From positions 1,178,001 through 1,242,000 of the forward strand of contig NZ_JAMXSS010000002.1 of NCBI RefSeq assembly GCF_024124825.1: a stretch of 64,000 bases of DNA, given 5' to 3'. This document shows positions 9,177 to 18,479 of this stretch, in pieces. The notes beneath the pieces are model-generated. The model was not told the DNA's origin and searched no databases. It saw only the letters and a program-made list of their open reading frames with translations. This stretch comes from Arthrobacter sp. H16F315. GTDB taxonomy: Bacteria; Actinomycetota; Actinomycetes; Actinomycetales; Micrococcaceae. The translations under genes and the position numbers were made by a program. The number at the start of each line of letters is the position of its first letter. Within the stretch, counting starts at the first letter, position 1.

Positions 9177-9238
9177 TCCCCGGCCAGGCAATCGCCACCC
9201 CGGCATCAGCCACATTCCACGCAAGCGAAGGAAACACC

Positions 9239-10015
9239 ATGACTAATTTCACCAACCGAGTGGCCGTCGTCACCGGCGGCGCCCAGGGGATCGGCGCCGC
9301 CACGGCGCTGAAGCTGGCCGCGGGGGGCGGCACCGTCGTCGTCCTGGACCTCAATGAGGAAGGCGCCAAAGCCACCGCTCAGGCGATCACTGCCGACCCG
9401 CAGGTGCTCGCGGCAGGCGGCCGCGCCATCGCGGCCGCCTGCGACGTCACCGACGAAGCCACCGTGGACCGGGTCTTTGCGGAGATCCATCGGGAGTTCG
9501 GCCGCCTCGACATCCTGGTCAACAACGCCGGCATCACCCGCGACAACCTGTTCTTCAAAATGGAGCGGCCGGACTGGGACTCGGTCCTGGCCACCAACCT
9601 CACCAGTGCCTATCTGTGCTCCCGCGCCGCCCAGCGGTACATGGTCCCTGCGAAGTACGGGAAAATCGTCTCGCTGAGCAGCCGGAGCGCGCTGGGCAAC
9701 CGCGGCCAGGCCAACTACGCCGCCGCGAAGGCCGGCATCCAGGGCCTGACGGCGACGCTCGCCATCGAGCTCGGCCCGTTCAACATCACCGTCAACGCCG
9801 TGGCCCCCGGCTATATCGCCACCTCGATGACCGCGGCAACGGCCGAGCGCGTGGGCAGCAGCCCGGCCGAACACCAAGAGGCTGTGGCGGCCCGCACCCC
9901 GTTGGGCCGGGTGGGCCAGCCGGAGGAAGTGGCCGCCGCCGTCGCCTTCTTCGCCAGCGACGATTCCTCTTACGTCTCCGGCCAGACGCTCTACATCAAC
10001 GGCGGGGCCCGCTGA
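9239..10015 (+). CDS. Short-chain dehydrogenase/reductase (3-oxoacyl reductase-like)
   Basis: This 258-residue classical SDR has the cofactor motif TGGAQGIG (residues 12-19), NNAGITRDN and the catalytic Ser in SLSSRSA. The YAAAK tetrad follows. It resembles FabG and 3-hydroxyacyl-CoA dehydrogenases. GAAGGAAACACC precedes the ATG. Its TGA overlaps the thiolase ATG by one base (TGATG), so the two are translationally coupled. In this operon it probably oxidises a 3-hydroxyacyl-CoA to the 3-oxoacyl-CoA that the thiolase cleaves. Confidence 0.9.
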   Translation: MTNFTNRVAVVTGGAQGIGAATALKLAAGGGTVVVLDLNEEGAKATAQAITADPQVLAAGGRAIAAACDVTDEATVDRVFAEIHREFGRLDILVNNAGITRDNLFFKMERPDWDSVLATNLTSAYLCSRAAQRYMVPAKYGKIVSLSSRSALGNRGQANYAAAKAGIQGLTATLAIELGPFNITVNAVAPGYIATSMTAATAERVGSSPAEHQEAVAARTPLGRVGQPEEVAAAVAFFASDDSSYVSGQTLYINGGAR

Positions 10016-11208
10016 TGCCCGAGGCATTCCTGGTCGGCGGCGTCCGCACGCCGGTGGGCCGCCACGGCGGCGCACTCGCGACGGTCCGGCCCGATGACCT
10101 GGCCGCGCTCGTGCTGCAGGCCGTCGTGGCTCGCGCCGGCGTCGACCCGGCCAGCATCGACGAGGTCATCCTGGGCTGCGTCAACCAGGCGGGGGAGGAC
10201 AACCGGAACGTCGCCCGGATGGCAGTGCTGCTCGCCGGCTTGCCCGACGCAGTCCCCGCCGTGACGGTCAACCGGCTCTGCGCCTCCGGCCTGACCGCCA
10301 TCAGCATGGCGGCGCAGGCGGTGCGCAACGGCGATGTCGACCTCGTGGTGGCTGGCGGCGTCGAATCCATGACCCGGGCACCCTGGGTGCTGGCCAAGCC
10401 GGACAAACCGTTTGCCAAGCCAGGGGAGCTGGCGGACACCTCGATCGGTGCACGGTTCGTGAACCCGCGGATGGACGCCAACGCCAGGTTTTCGATGCCC
10501 GAAACCGCCGAAGAAGTGGCCCGCCGCGAAGGGATCTCCCGCGTCGACGCGGACAGCTTCGCGCTGCGCTCGCACGAACTGGCCTTGGCGGCGATCGACG
10601 CGGGCCGGTTCCGGCACGAAATCGTCCCCGTCCCGGTCACCGGCCGACGCGGCGAAATTTCGCTGGTCGACACCGACGAGGGACCGCGGAGCGGCTCCAG
10701 CCCGGAGACGCTCGCGGCCTTGCAGCCGATCGTGAAGCCCGGCGGAATTGTCACCGCGGGCAACTCCAGTTCCCTCAACGACGGCGCCTCCGCAGTGGTG
10801 GTCGCCAGCGGTGAGGCCGTGGCGCGCTATGGCCTGACGCCGCGGGCGCGCATCGTCACCAGCCAGGCCGCCGGCGTCGCCCCGGACGTGATGGGGATCG
10901 GCCCGGTCCCAGCGACCCGGAAGGCGCTGGCCAAGGCGGGCTGGAGCCTGGACGACGTCGGCGCCGTCGAGCTCAACGAGGCCTTCGCGGCGCAGTCGCT
11001 GGCCTGCATGCGGCTGCTCGGCATGGATGCCGGCACCGTCAACAACGACGGCGGCGCAATCGCCCTCGGGCATCCGCTGGGCTCCTCCGGATCAAGAATT
11101 GTCGTCACGCTGCTGGGCCGGATGGAACGCGAAAACGCCGGCCGCGGCCTGGCCACAATGTGCGTCGGGCTGGGCCAGGGCGTCGCCATGCTGCTGGAAA
11201 GGGTTTAG
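10015..11208 (+). CDS. Acetyl-CoA acyltransferase (thiolase)
   Basis: This 397-residue thiolase has the acyl-accepting Cys in VTVNRLCASGLTAI, the His in GGAIALGHPLGSSG, and the C-terminal Cys in TMCVGLGQG. It would cleave a 3-oxoacyl-CoA with CoA to acetyl-CoA and a shortened acyl-CoA. The start is the ATG at 10015, overlapping the SDR stop codon. The open frame runs further upstream, but that stretch is the SDR gene. The MaoC gene starts immediately after its stop codon. Confidence 0.93.
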   Translation: MPEAFLVGGVRTPVGRHGGALATVRPDDLAALVLQAVVARAGVDPASIDEVILGCVNQAGEDNRNVARMAVLLAGLPDAVPAVTVNRLCASGLTAISMAAQAVRNGDVDLVVAGGVESMTRAPWVLAKPDKPFAKPGELADTSIGARFVNPRMDANARFSMPETAEEVARREGISRVDADSFALRSHELALAAIDAGRFRHEIVPVPVTGRRGEISLVDTDEGPRSGSSPETLAALQPIVKPGGIVTAGNSSSLNDGASAVVVASGEAVARYGLTPRARIVTSQAAGVAPDVMGIGPVPATRKALAKAGWSLDDVGAVELNEAFAAQSLACMRLLGMDAGTVNNDGGAIALGHPLGSSGSRIVVTLLGRMERENAGRGLATMCVGLGQGVAMLLERV

Positions 11209-11661
11209 ATGAGACTGTTCGAGGACGCCGCCGAGCTGGCAAGCATGACTGGACAGGAAATCGGGGTGAGCGGCTGGCACACCCTGGAGCAGTCCCAGAT
11301 CCAGGCATTTGCCGATGCGACCCTGGACCAGCAGTGGATCCACACCGATCCGGAGCGGGCCGCTGCCGGACCGTTCGGCGCCACGCTCGCCCACGGGTAT
11401 CTCAGCCTCTCGATGCTGCCGTACCTTGCCGGTCAGGTCTACCGGGTCCAGGGCGCGGCGATGATTATCAACTACGGCCTGAACAAGGTCAGGTTCCCGG
11501 CGCCCGCCCTGGTGAACTCGCGAATCAGGGACCGGCTGACGCTGGCTTCGGTGACCAACACGGCCAACGGCCGGCAATTGCAGTTCCGGCACCTGATCGA
11601 GCTGGAAGGTTCCGAAAAGCCTGCCTGCATCGCGGAAACCGTGTCCCTGCTCCGGAGCTGA
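11209..11661 (+). CDS. MaoC-like enoyl-CoA hydratase / dehydratase
   Basis: This 150-residue single-hot-dog MaoC/NodN-type protein contains the hydratase motif QIQAFADATLDQQWIHTDPE, with the Asp and His of the R-hydratase active site, followed by ATLAHGYLSLSMLP. It would hydrate an enoyl-CoA to a 3-hydroxyacyl-CoA. The ATG directly abuts the thiolase stop. Together with the acyl-CoA dehydrogenase, SDR and thiolase, it completes a four-step beta-oxidation-like set. Confidence 0.88.
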   Translation: MRLFEDAAELASMTGQEIGVSGWHTLEQSQIQAFADATLDQQWIHTDPERAAAGPFGATLAHGYLSLSMLPYLAGQVYRVQGAAMIINYGLNKVRFPAPALVNSRIRDRLTLASVTNTANGRQLQFRHLIELEGSEKPACIAETVSLLRS

Positions 11662-11749
11662 CCGGTCTCCGGCACCACCCTGCACCACCATCCGAACAAC
11701 GACGTTACGGCCGAGCCTGCCTGCAGGCTCTTCACGAGGGAGAAACTCC

Positions 11750-13126
11750 GTGGTTACTGAAAACCTGAAACTGACACACGCCGAGGCGGGCGCGCAGGGC
11801 ACGGCGCTGCATCCTGGGGTGACGCCGGCTGAATTGCGCCGCACCTCGATCTCATCCTGGCTGGGCTCTGCGTTGGAGTACATGGACTTCACGCTTTACA
11901 CCCTGGCCGCGGCGCTGGTCTTCGGGCCGCTGTTCTTTCCCAATGTCGACCCGGCAATGGCGCTGCTGGCCAGCTTCGCCGCCTACGGCTCCGGGTTCCT
12001 CGTCCGGCCGCTGGGCGGAATCTACTTCGGCTATCTCGGGGACAAATACGGCCGCAAGTGGATCTTGGTGATCACTGTCGGGATGATGGGGATCGCCACC
12101 CTGGGGATGGGCCTGTTGCCGACCTTCGCCCAGGTGGGCGTTATCGCGCCCATCCTCCTGGTGCTCCTGCGGCTCATCCAGGGCTTCGGTGCCGGCGCTG
12201 AACTGTCCGGGGCCTCGCTGCTGCTGGTGGAATCCGCGCCCGCTGGCAAACGCGGTTTCTATGGTGCGGTGGTGGCGTTGGGGACCGCGACCGGTGTGCT
12301 TCTGGCCAGCGGACTGTGGCTGTTGCTCTCGCAGATGCCGAAGCAGGAATTCCTCGCCTGGGGGTGGCGTATTCCCTTCCTGCTGAGCGTCGTGACCACC
12401 CTGGTGGCGCTGTACCTGCGGCGCAGCGTCAGCGAATCTCCGGTCTTCGAGGAGCTCAAGGCGCGGCGTGCTGCGGCGCGCGTCGAGGCCAGGCAGCAAA
12501 GCGTCTGGCGTGACGCGGCGGACGCCAAAAAATCATTCCTCGTCTCACTGGGCATCAAGCTCGGTGAGAACGGTTCGGTCTACCTCGTCAAGGGATTCCT
12601 GATCGGCTGGACCGTGTCCGTGGTGAAAATGGACGCCAACCTCGTCACGACCGGCGTGACGCTCGGCTCGATCCTGGGCGTCGCCACAGTTCTGCTGACG
12701 GGCAAGCTCACCGACCGGTTCGGCCGGCGCCGGGTCTGGCTGTGGCTCTCCGGCTTCCAGTTCGCCTTCACCATCCCTGCGATGCTGCTGATTGAAACCC
12801 GGAACCCGCTGCTGGTGGCCCTCGTCTTCGTCATTTTCATCGGCGGTCCGCTGCCCAACATGTACGGCGTGGAATCAACCTGGTTGGTGGAGATGTTCGG
12901 GTCCAAGCACCGCTTTACCTTCATGACGACGGTCAAGGAGATCGGCGCGGTGCTTTCCGGCGGCCTGGGGCCCGTCCTGGCCGCCGCCGTCGTCGCGGCG
13001 ACGGGTCCGGGCTGGGTGCCGATCGCCGCTATCCTGATGAGCTACGCCGCGATCGGCTGGGCGGCCGGGTTCATCGCTCCCGAAACCAGGGGCCGGGATC
13101 TCAACGCGGAGGCTGACGCCTGCTGA
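11750..13126 (+). CDS. MHS-family MFS transporter (ProP/KgtP-like)
   Basis: This 458-residue integral membrane protein belongs to the metabolite:H+ symporter family of the major facilitator superfamily. Signatures are the loop GYLGDKYGRKWILV after TM2 (about residues 95-108), RLIQGFGAGAELSGASLLLVE in TM4/5, and LTDRFGRRR in the second half. GAGGGAGA seven bases upstream of GTG 11750 sets the start. As the last gene of the CoA-thioester operon, it probably imports the organic acid that the operon degrades; the substrate is unknown. Confidence 0.9.
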   Translation: MVTENLKLTHAEAGAQGTALHPGVTPAELRRTSISSWLGSALEYMDFTLYTLAAALVFGPLFFPNVDPAMALLASFAAYGSGFLVRPLGGIYFGYLGDKYGRKWILVITVGMMGIATLGMGLLPTFAQVGVIAPILLVLLRLIQGFGAGAELSGASLLLVESAPAGKRGFYGAVVALGTATGVLLASGLWLLLSQMPKQEFLAWGWRIPFLLSVVTTLVALYLRRSVSESPVFEELKARRAAARVEARQQSVWRDAADAKKSFLVSLGIKLGENGSVYLVKGFLIGWTVSVVKMDANLVTTGVTLGSILGVATVLLTGKLTDRFGRRRVWLWLSGFQFAFTIPAMLLIETRNPLLVALVFVIFIGGPLPNMYGVESTWLVEMFGSKHRFTFMTTVKEIGAVLSGGLGPVLAAAVVAATGPGWVPIAAILMSYAAIGWAAGFIAPETRGRDLNAEADAC

Positions 13127-13249
13127 CCCGGGGTGGCGGTCCGGGCCGCGACGGGTGTGGACACGGTACATTCATCCCAATAGGGCAAAGATGAAATGCG
13201 AAGGTGCCAGCCGGTCCGGGCCCCTGAACCCCACATGAAGGAAGACACC

Positions 13250-13912
13250 ATGACGATCCCCAACCGCGGGCTTGCGATCTTCAGGTACTGGTTCGCTGCC
13301 ATAGGACTGCTGGCCGTCGCGTTTCAGCTCGCGCATCTGCTCACCAGCGTGCCCGGAGCATCGACGGTGAATTACTTCAGCTACTTCACCATCGAATCAA
13401 ACATCATCGCTTTTGTGACCCTGGCAGTAGCAGGCACCTTCGCGTGGCGGGGAGAAAACCCGCGGTGGCTTGATTTGCTGCGGGGCGCGGCGACCATCTA
13501 CATGACCATCACCGGAATTGTGTACAACCTGCTGCTGAGCAACGTGGACGTTAACACGCCAATCCCCTGGATCAATGTGGTCCTGCACTTTACGATCCCC
13601 ACGATTATGGTGATCGACTGGCTCGTTGACTTGCCCAAGACCAGAATCCCGTTGCGGACGTCCCTGGTCTGGCTTGGGTTTCCGCTCCTCTATCTCGTCT
13701 ACAGCCTGATCAGGGGCCCGATCGCCGGGTGGTACCCCTATCCGTTCCTCGACCCGCGGATCAGCGGCTATGGAGCTGTGGCCGCAACGTCCCTGGCCAT
13801 CGCCATCGGCGCCTTTGTTTTCGCGGCGATCGCAGCGCTCTCCACCCGGCTGCACCTGTCCACCAGCGCGCCTGAACCCGCGGTTCGCCCGGGCAGCGAA
13901 ACCGCCGGCTGA
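13250..13912 (+). CDS. Pr6Pr family membrane protein
   Basis: This 220-residue protein has about six transmembrane segments and the conserved features of Pr6Pr proteins: YFTIESNIIAFV, GIVYNLLLS, LHFTIPTIMVIDWL and GWYPYPFLDPR. The family is common in actinobacteria and its function is unknown. The ATG at 13250 follows GAAGGAAG and was preferred to an upstream in-frame start. A strong hairpin lies between it and the converging gluconate permease gene. Confidence 0.88.
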   Translation: MTIPNRGLAIFRYWFAAIGLLAVAFQLAHLLTSVPGASTVNYFSYFTIESNIIAFVTLAVAGTFAWRGENPRWLDLLRGAATIYMTITGIVYNLLLSNVDVNTPIPWINVVLHFTIPTIMVIDWLVDLPKTRIPLRTSLVWLGFPLLYLVYSLIRGPIAGWYPYPFLDPRISGYGAVAATSLAIAIGAFVFAAIAALSTRLHLSTSAPEPAVRPGSETAG

Positions 13913-13961
13913 CCGCCCGGGCACCTTCGGATGCCGGGCCCTCCTTCGCGCCAGGGACGTT

Positions 13962-14003
13962 AGAACGAACGACGACGGCGGGATATCCCGTCGTCGTCGT
14001 TCT
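13962..14003. terminator. Hairpin between convergent genes
   Basis: AGAACGAACGACGACGG, then a short GGGATATCCC core, then CCGTCGTCGTCGTTCT form a long, nearly perfect stem with one small internal irregularity. It lies between the stops of the Pr6Pr gene and gntP, so it probably ends transcription from both sides. No T-run follows. Confidence 0.65.
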
Positions 14004-14045
14004 GGTTGCGTGTGCCGGGACCGACCCGGCCGGACGCCCGCGCGG

Positions 14046-15449
14046 CTAGCTGGCGAGGCCGGCGAGGCCAAAGACGGCCGCAGCGATCCCGAAGCCCATC
14101 ACACCGATGAGTGTTTCCATCACGGTCCAGGTCTTCAGCGTGGTCTTGACGTCCATTCCGAAGAAGCGGCCAACCAGCCAGAAGCCGGAGTCGTTGACGT
14201 GGGAGACAACCACGGAGCCGGCGGCGACCGCGATCACGAGGGCTGCCAGCTGCATGCCGTTCATGCCGGCGGCGGCAACGGCCGGTGCGATCAATCCCGC
14301 CGTGGTGGTCAGCGCCACAGTGGCGGAGCCTTGAGCGATGCGCAGGATGGCCGCGATCAGGAAGCCAGCGAGGATCAGCGGAATACCAACGTCGCCGAGG
14401 ACATCAGCGAGAGCCTTGCCGATGCCCGACGTGCGCAGGACACCGCCGAACATACCGCCGGCGCCGGTGATGAGGATAACGGAGCAGACCGGGCCCAGCG
14501 CCGACTCGAACAGCTTTTCCAAGGTGCTGCCGTGCAGGCCGCGGCCGCGGCCCAGGACAAAAGCTGCCACGAGGACGGAGATCAGCAGGGCTACCGGGGT
14601 CTCACCAAGGGTCCGCAGGACCTGGTACCAAGCCTCGGACTTGGCCGAGGCCGGCAGCACGCCGGCGGAGGAGAGTGTGCTCAGGCCGGTGTTGAGGAAG
14701 ATCAGGACCAGCGGTAGCAGCAGGACCCCGACGACGGTGCGGAACCTGGGCGGGTTGGCTTCAGCTGCGGCGTCGGCCTGGCCCAGCAGGGTGGGGACGG
14801 GCAGGACAAGGCGCTTACCGGTCCACAGGCCGAACAGATATGCCGTGACGTACCAGGTGGGGATGGCAGCGATCAGGCCGACAATGAGGACCAGGCCGAT
14901 GTTGGCATCGAAGAACGTTGCGGCTGCGACCGGCCCCGGGTGCGGGGGCAGGAAGATATGGGTCACCGAGAAGGCGCCGGCTGCGGGAAGCCCGTAGCGC
15001 AGTACGCCGCCACCGAGACGGTGCGCGACAGCGAAGACCACCGGGAGCATCACAACGAGGCCGGCGTCGAAGAAGATTGGGAAACCGAAGATCAGCGAGG
15101 CGAGGCCCAAGGCGAAAGGCGCGCGCTTTTCGCCGAACAGGTTGATGAGGTGGTCAGCCAGGGCCTTGGCCCCGCCGCTGGTCTCCACAATGCGGCCTAG
15201 CATCGCACCGAGGCCGACCAGCAGCGCGACCGCGCCAAGTGTTGTGCCGAAACCGCTGACCAGGACGGTCACGACCTTGTCCGCCGGAATTCCGGTGGCG
15301 AACGCGGTGGCCAGGCTGATCAGGATCAGGGCAAGCAGCGCATGGACGCGCAGCTTGATGATGAGGAACAGCAGCACGGCGATGGCCGCGGCGGCGATCA
15401 GCAGCAGGGGACCTGCGCCGAGGGTTTGAGTCCATCCTTCGATGGTCAT
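14046..15449 (-). CDS. gntP: Gluconate:H+ symporter, GntP family
   Basis: This 467-residue, strongly hydrophobic protein has about 12-14 membrane segments. GntP-family features include the N-terminal IKLRVHALLALILISLATAF, GFGTTLGAVALLVGLGAMLG, FLPPHPGPVAAA and SHVNDSGFWLVGRFFGM. It would import gluconate with protons. ATG 15449 is preceded by AAGGAGA; an upstream start at 15467 is less likely. It lies 72 bp downstream of gntK on the same strand, so the two form an operon controlled from the gntK/gntR intergenic region. Confidence 0.93.
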   Translation of the reverse strand: MTIEGWTQTLGAGPLLLIAAAAIAVLLFLIIKLRVHALLALILISLATAFATGIPADKVVTVLVSGFGTTLGAVALLVGLGAMLGRIVETSGGAKALADHLINLFGEKRAPFALGLASLIFGFPIFFDAGLVVMLPVVFAVAHRLGGGVLRYGLPAAGAFSVTHIFLPPHPGPVAAATFFDANIGLVLIVGLIAAIPTWYVTAYLFGLWTGKRLVLPVPTLLGQADAAAEANPPRFRTVVGVLLLPLVLIFLNTGLSTLSSAGVLPASAKSEAWYQVLRTLGETPVALLISVLVAAFVLGRGRGLHGSTLEKLFESALGPVCSVILITGAGGMFGGVLRTSGIGKALADVLGDVGIPLILAGFLIAAILRIAQGSATVALTTTAGLIAPAVAAAGMNGMQLAALVIAVAAGSVVVSHVNDSGFWLVGRFFGMDVKTTLKTWTVMETLIGVMGFGIAAAVFGLAGLAS

Positions 15450-15521
15450 GGTTCTCCTTTGAAGCAACGGGGCAATAGGGGTAAAGAGGGGTGAAAAGGC
15501 CGGAAGGAATTAGGGGAAGAG

Positions 15522-16076
15522 TCAGGCCCTGGGGGACAGGCCGGTGCCGGGTCCGCCGGAGAGCCCCAGCGACGCCTTGATCTCGGCGATCAGCTGTTCG
15601 GGGGTCCGGGTGATTTCCAGGCGCAGGCTTCCCCCGGCGAGCTCGGCGGGGGTTAGCGGTTCCAGCGTGGCCAACTGGCTGGGCAGCAGGGTGACGGGCA
15701 TAAAGTGGCCTGCGCGGCCCTGCATACGTTCCGCCAGCAGCCCGGGTTCGCCGTCCAAATGCAGGAAGACAACCCTGCCTTCCGCTCCGGAGAGCAACTC
15801 GCGATAGTCGGTTTTGAGGGCAGAGCACGTCAGGACCGTGCACTGCCCGGCGCGGGCCTGGGAGGTCATCCAGTCCCGGATGGCGTTCAGCCAGGGCCAG
15901 CGGTCGCTGTCTTCCAGCGGGGTGCCGCTGTTCATCTTGCTGATGTTGGCTTGCGGATGGAATTCGTCGGCCTCGGCCATGGCCCAGCCCAGATCTCGGG
16001 ACAGCGCCTCGGCAACCGTGGACTTTCCGGCACCTGCAACCCCCATCACCACCAGGTGAATGGCAGAAAACGTCAT
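15522..16076 (-). CDS. gntK: Gluconokinase
   Basis: This 184-residue P-loop kinase of the GntK/thermoresistant gluconokinase type phosphorylates gluconate to 6-phosphogluconate. The Walker A motif is GVAGAGKS (residues 12-19). ADEFHPQANISKMNSGTPL contains the substrate-binding segment, and TCSALKTDYRELL and FLHLDG follow. The length is typical. GGAGG lies six bases before the ATG. It is divergent from gntR. Confidence 0.94.
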   Translation of the reverse strand: MTFSAIHLVVMGVAGAGKSTVAEALSRDLGWAMAEADEFHPQANISKMNSGTPLEDSDRWPWLNAIRDWMTSQARAGQCTVLTCSALKTDYRELLSGAEGRVVFLHLDGEPGLLAERMQGRAGHFMPVTLLPSQLATLEPLTPAELAGGSLRLEITRTPEQLIAEIKASLGLSGGPGTGLSPRA

Positions 16077-16143
16077 TGTTTACCTCCGTAGACGATGTCC
16101 GAAGACGCGGACAAACCAAGGGCCATCGCTACAGCCCGATCAA

Positions 16144-16203
16144 AAAGGTAGCACCTTTGATGTGGCAATCGTACTATCTTTACGTTAGAAAAGTCACACC
16201 TTT
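16144..16203. promoter_or_regulatory. Two operator-like palindromes between gntK and gntR
   Basis: A perfect inverted repeat AAAGGT-AGC-ACCTTT lies at 16144-16158, and a near copy AAAAGT-CAC-ACCTTT lies at 16189-16203 (one mismatch). Both have the same 15-bp N3-spaced design, and their centres are 45 bp apart. They sit upstream of gntR and of the divergent gntK-gntP operon. Autorepression and gluconate-responsive repression by GntR at both sites is the likely role, but that is inference. Confidence 0.6.
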
Positions 16204-16258
16204 GGCTGAGCGGGCACTATGCTGGGAGGCAGCCCTTGCGGGCAGAGGGAGGCTCGAC

Positions 16259-17062
16259 ATGTCGACGGCGACACCAGGCCAGGAGCGCGGCGAGGAGAAC
16301 GGCGGCGACGGCGAACACGGCGACGCCGCTGACCGGGGTGAACCCGTTCGTGCCCTGCACCTGCGGGTCCTGGACGAATTGGGCGAGGGAATTGTCTCGG
16401 GCACCTTCGCACCCGGACAACGGCTGACACTGGAGGGCATCCAGCAGCAGTACGGCATCTCCCGGACCCTGGCCCGCGACACCACGCGGGTGCTTGAATC
16501 GATGAATCTGGTCTATTCCCGGCGTCGCGTAGGCATCGTGGTGCAGGATTCCGCGCACTGGAACGTTTTTGACCCGAAGCTGGTGCGTTGGCGGTTGGCC
16601 TCAGGGCGACGGACTGAACAGTACGCCAGCCTCACTGAACTCCGCATCGCCGTCGAGCCAATCGCCGCGGCCGGTGCGGCCCGCCGGGCGGGCTCCGCCG
16701 AACGCCGTCGGCTCGTTACGCTGGCGGCGGAGCTGCGCCGGCTCGGAGAGGCAGGCGATCTGGAAGGATTCCTGACCGCCGACATCGCCTTTCACCAGTT
16801 GCTCCTGCACAGCAGCGGCAACGAGATGTTCCAGGCCCTGGACGGGATGGTGGCCGAGGTTCTCTCCAGCCGCACCCGGCAGAGGCTGATGCCCTTCCAC
16901 CCGCGGCAAGAAGCGCTGCAGGCGCACGAGGATGTCGCCGCCGCGGTCGCAGCGGGGGACGCAGGCGCGGCCGAGTCCGCCATGCACCGAATTCTCGAGG
17001 AGGTCCGGACCGCGATGGGCCTCTGGCCGGCCCGCCCCGGCCGGCCGGTTTCCGGCTGTTGA
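16259..17062 (+). CDS. GntR-family (FadR subfamily) regulator of gluconate use
   Basis: This 267-residue protein has an N-terminal winged helix (LHLRVLDELGEGIVSGTFAP, then EGIQQQYGISRTLARDTTRVLE) and a C-terminal all-helical FCD ligand domain (AVEPIAAAGAARRA, then FHQLLLHSSGNEMF). ATG 16259 was chosen because GAGGGAGG lies six bases upstream; the frame stays open further 5' through the operator region. The divergent gntK-gntP operon makes it the probable gluconate-responsive repressor. Confidence 0.88.
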   Translation: MSTATPGQERGEENGGDGEHGDAADRGEPVRALHLRVLDELGEGIVSGTFAPGQRLTLEGIQQQYGISRTLARDTTRVLESMNLVYSRRRVGIVVQDSAHWNVFDPKLVRWRLASGRRTEQYASLTELRIAVEPIAAAGAARRAGSAERRRLVTLAAELRRLGEAGDLEGFLTADIAFHQLLLHSSGNEMFQALDGMVAEVLSSRTRQRLMPFHPRQEALQAHEDVAAAVAAGDAGAAESAMHRILEEVRTAMGLWPARPGRPVSGC

Positions 17063-17069
17063 AAAATGG

Positions 17070-18479
17070 TCAGCCGTTGATGACCTGCGGTACTCCGAGG
17101 GCTTTGAGGCCTTCGACGCCGAATTCCAGGCCGTAGCCGGACTGCTTGGCACCGCCGAAGGGGACCCTCGGGTCAACCGCGCCGTGCTTGTTGATCCAGA
17201 CGGTGCCGGCCTCGAGCCGGGCCGCGACCTTGCGGGCTTCCGCCGGATCGGCGGACCAGACCGAGGCGCCGAGTCCAACGTCGAGGGCGTTGGCCATGGT
17301 GACGGCCTCGTCCACCGTGCTGTAGCGGATGATGGGCAGCGCGGGACCGAACTGTTCCTCGGCCACCAGGGCATTGTTGTTGTCGATGTCCGCAACCAGG
17401 GTCGCGGGGTAGAAGTAGCCGGGCTGGTCTGTGTCCGGGTCCCCGCCCAGCAGGAGCTTGGCCCCCGAGTCGCGGGCGGCATCAACCAGCCGGGCCACGA
17501 TGTCGAACTGCTGCTTGTTCTGCAGCGGGCCAAGCACATTGCCCTCGTCGAGGCCGTTTCCCATCGGCATGGCGGCTGCGACGGCGGTAAGTTCCTCGCA
17601 GACGGCATCGTAGATGTCGCTGTGGACGTAGAGGCGCTTCAGGGCCGCGCACGTCTGGCCGGTGTTGATGAAGGCGCCCCAAAAGAGGCCTTCGGCGATG
17701 GCCTTGGGGTCGGCGTCGGGCAGGACGATTCCGGCGTCGTTGCCGCCGAGCTCGAGGGTGAGGCGTTTGACCGTGTCTGCGGAGGACCTGATGATGGCCT
17801 TGCCCGTGGCGGTGGAGCCGGTAAACATCACCTTGCCGATCGCGGGGTGTTCGGCCAGCCGTGCGCCGACGTCGCGGCCGCCGGAGACCACGGTGAGGAG
17901 GCCTTCGGGCAGCTCCTCGTTGAGGACCTTCGCCAGGGCCAGGACGGACAACGGGGTGTATTCGGAAGGTTTGACCACCACGGCGTTGCCCATCCGGAGG
18001 GCCGGTGCGATCTGCCAGATGGTGATCATCATGGGCCAGTTCCAGGGCCCGATCGCCCCGACGACGCCGATGGGCCGGTAGTGCAGTTCGGCGCGGGTTT
18101 CGCCGTCGTCCACCACGGTCTCCGGCTCCATCGCGGTGCCGGCAGCCGTGCGGAGCCACGCTGCGCAGGCGCCGACCTCGAACCGCGCGTTGGGGCCGTT
18201 CAGGGGTTTGCCCTGCTCGCGGGAGAGCAGGTGGGCGAGTTCTTCGGCAGAGCGTTCGACGGCGTCGGCGGCCCGCAACAGTGCGGCGCTCCGCGCGTCA
18301 TGGCCCAATGCCGCCCACGCGGGCTGCGCGGCGCCGGCAGCGGCAACGGCCCGCTCCAGGTCCGCCAAGGTGTGCACCGGCGCTTCGCCGACGACGGCGC
18401 CGGTGGCGGGGTCAAGGATGGTCCGGGTGTCGCCGGTGTCCGGGGTGATCGAGGCCAGGAGGGCGTCGTAAGTTTCCAT
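17070..18479 (-). CDS. NAD(P)+-dependent aldehyde dehydrogenase
   Basis: This aldehyde dehydrogenase has about 469 residues. The catalytic Cys lies in NTGQTCAALKRLYV, the general base Glu in LTLELGGNDAG, and cofactor-binding motifs FTGSTATGKAI and GPWNWP are present. Two in-frame starts are possible; ATG 18479 was chosen because the family N-terminus fits, although the ribosome site is weak. It faces an amino-acid/amine permease gene across 286 bp, and an amine oxidase lies downstream of the regulators. It may therefore oxidise the aldehyde made by the amine oxidase, which is inference. Confidence 0.9.
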   Translation of the reverse strand: METYDALLASITPDTGDTRTILDPATGAVVGEAPVHTLADLERAVAAAGAAQPAWAALGHDARSAALLRAADAVERSAEELAHLLSREQGKPLNGPNARFEVGACAAWLRTAAGTAMEPETVVDDGETRAELHYRPIGVVGAIGPWNWPMMITIWQIAPALRMGNAVVVKPSEYTPLSVLALAKVLNEELPEGLLTVVSGGRDVGARLAEHPAIGKVMFTGSTATGKAIIRSSADTVKRLTLELGGNDAGIVLPDADPKAIAEGLFWGAFINTGQTCAALKRLYVHSDIYDAVCEELTAVAAAMPMGNGLDEGNVLGPLQNKQQFDIVARLVDAARDSGAKLLLGGDPDTDQPGYFYPATLVADIDNNNALVAEEQFGPALPIIRYSTVDEAVTMANALDVGLGASVWSADPAEARKVAARLEAGTVWINKHGAVDPRVPFGGAKQSGYGLEFGVEGLKALGVPQVING

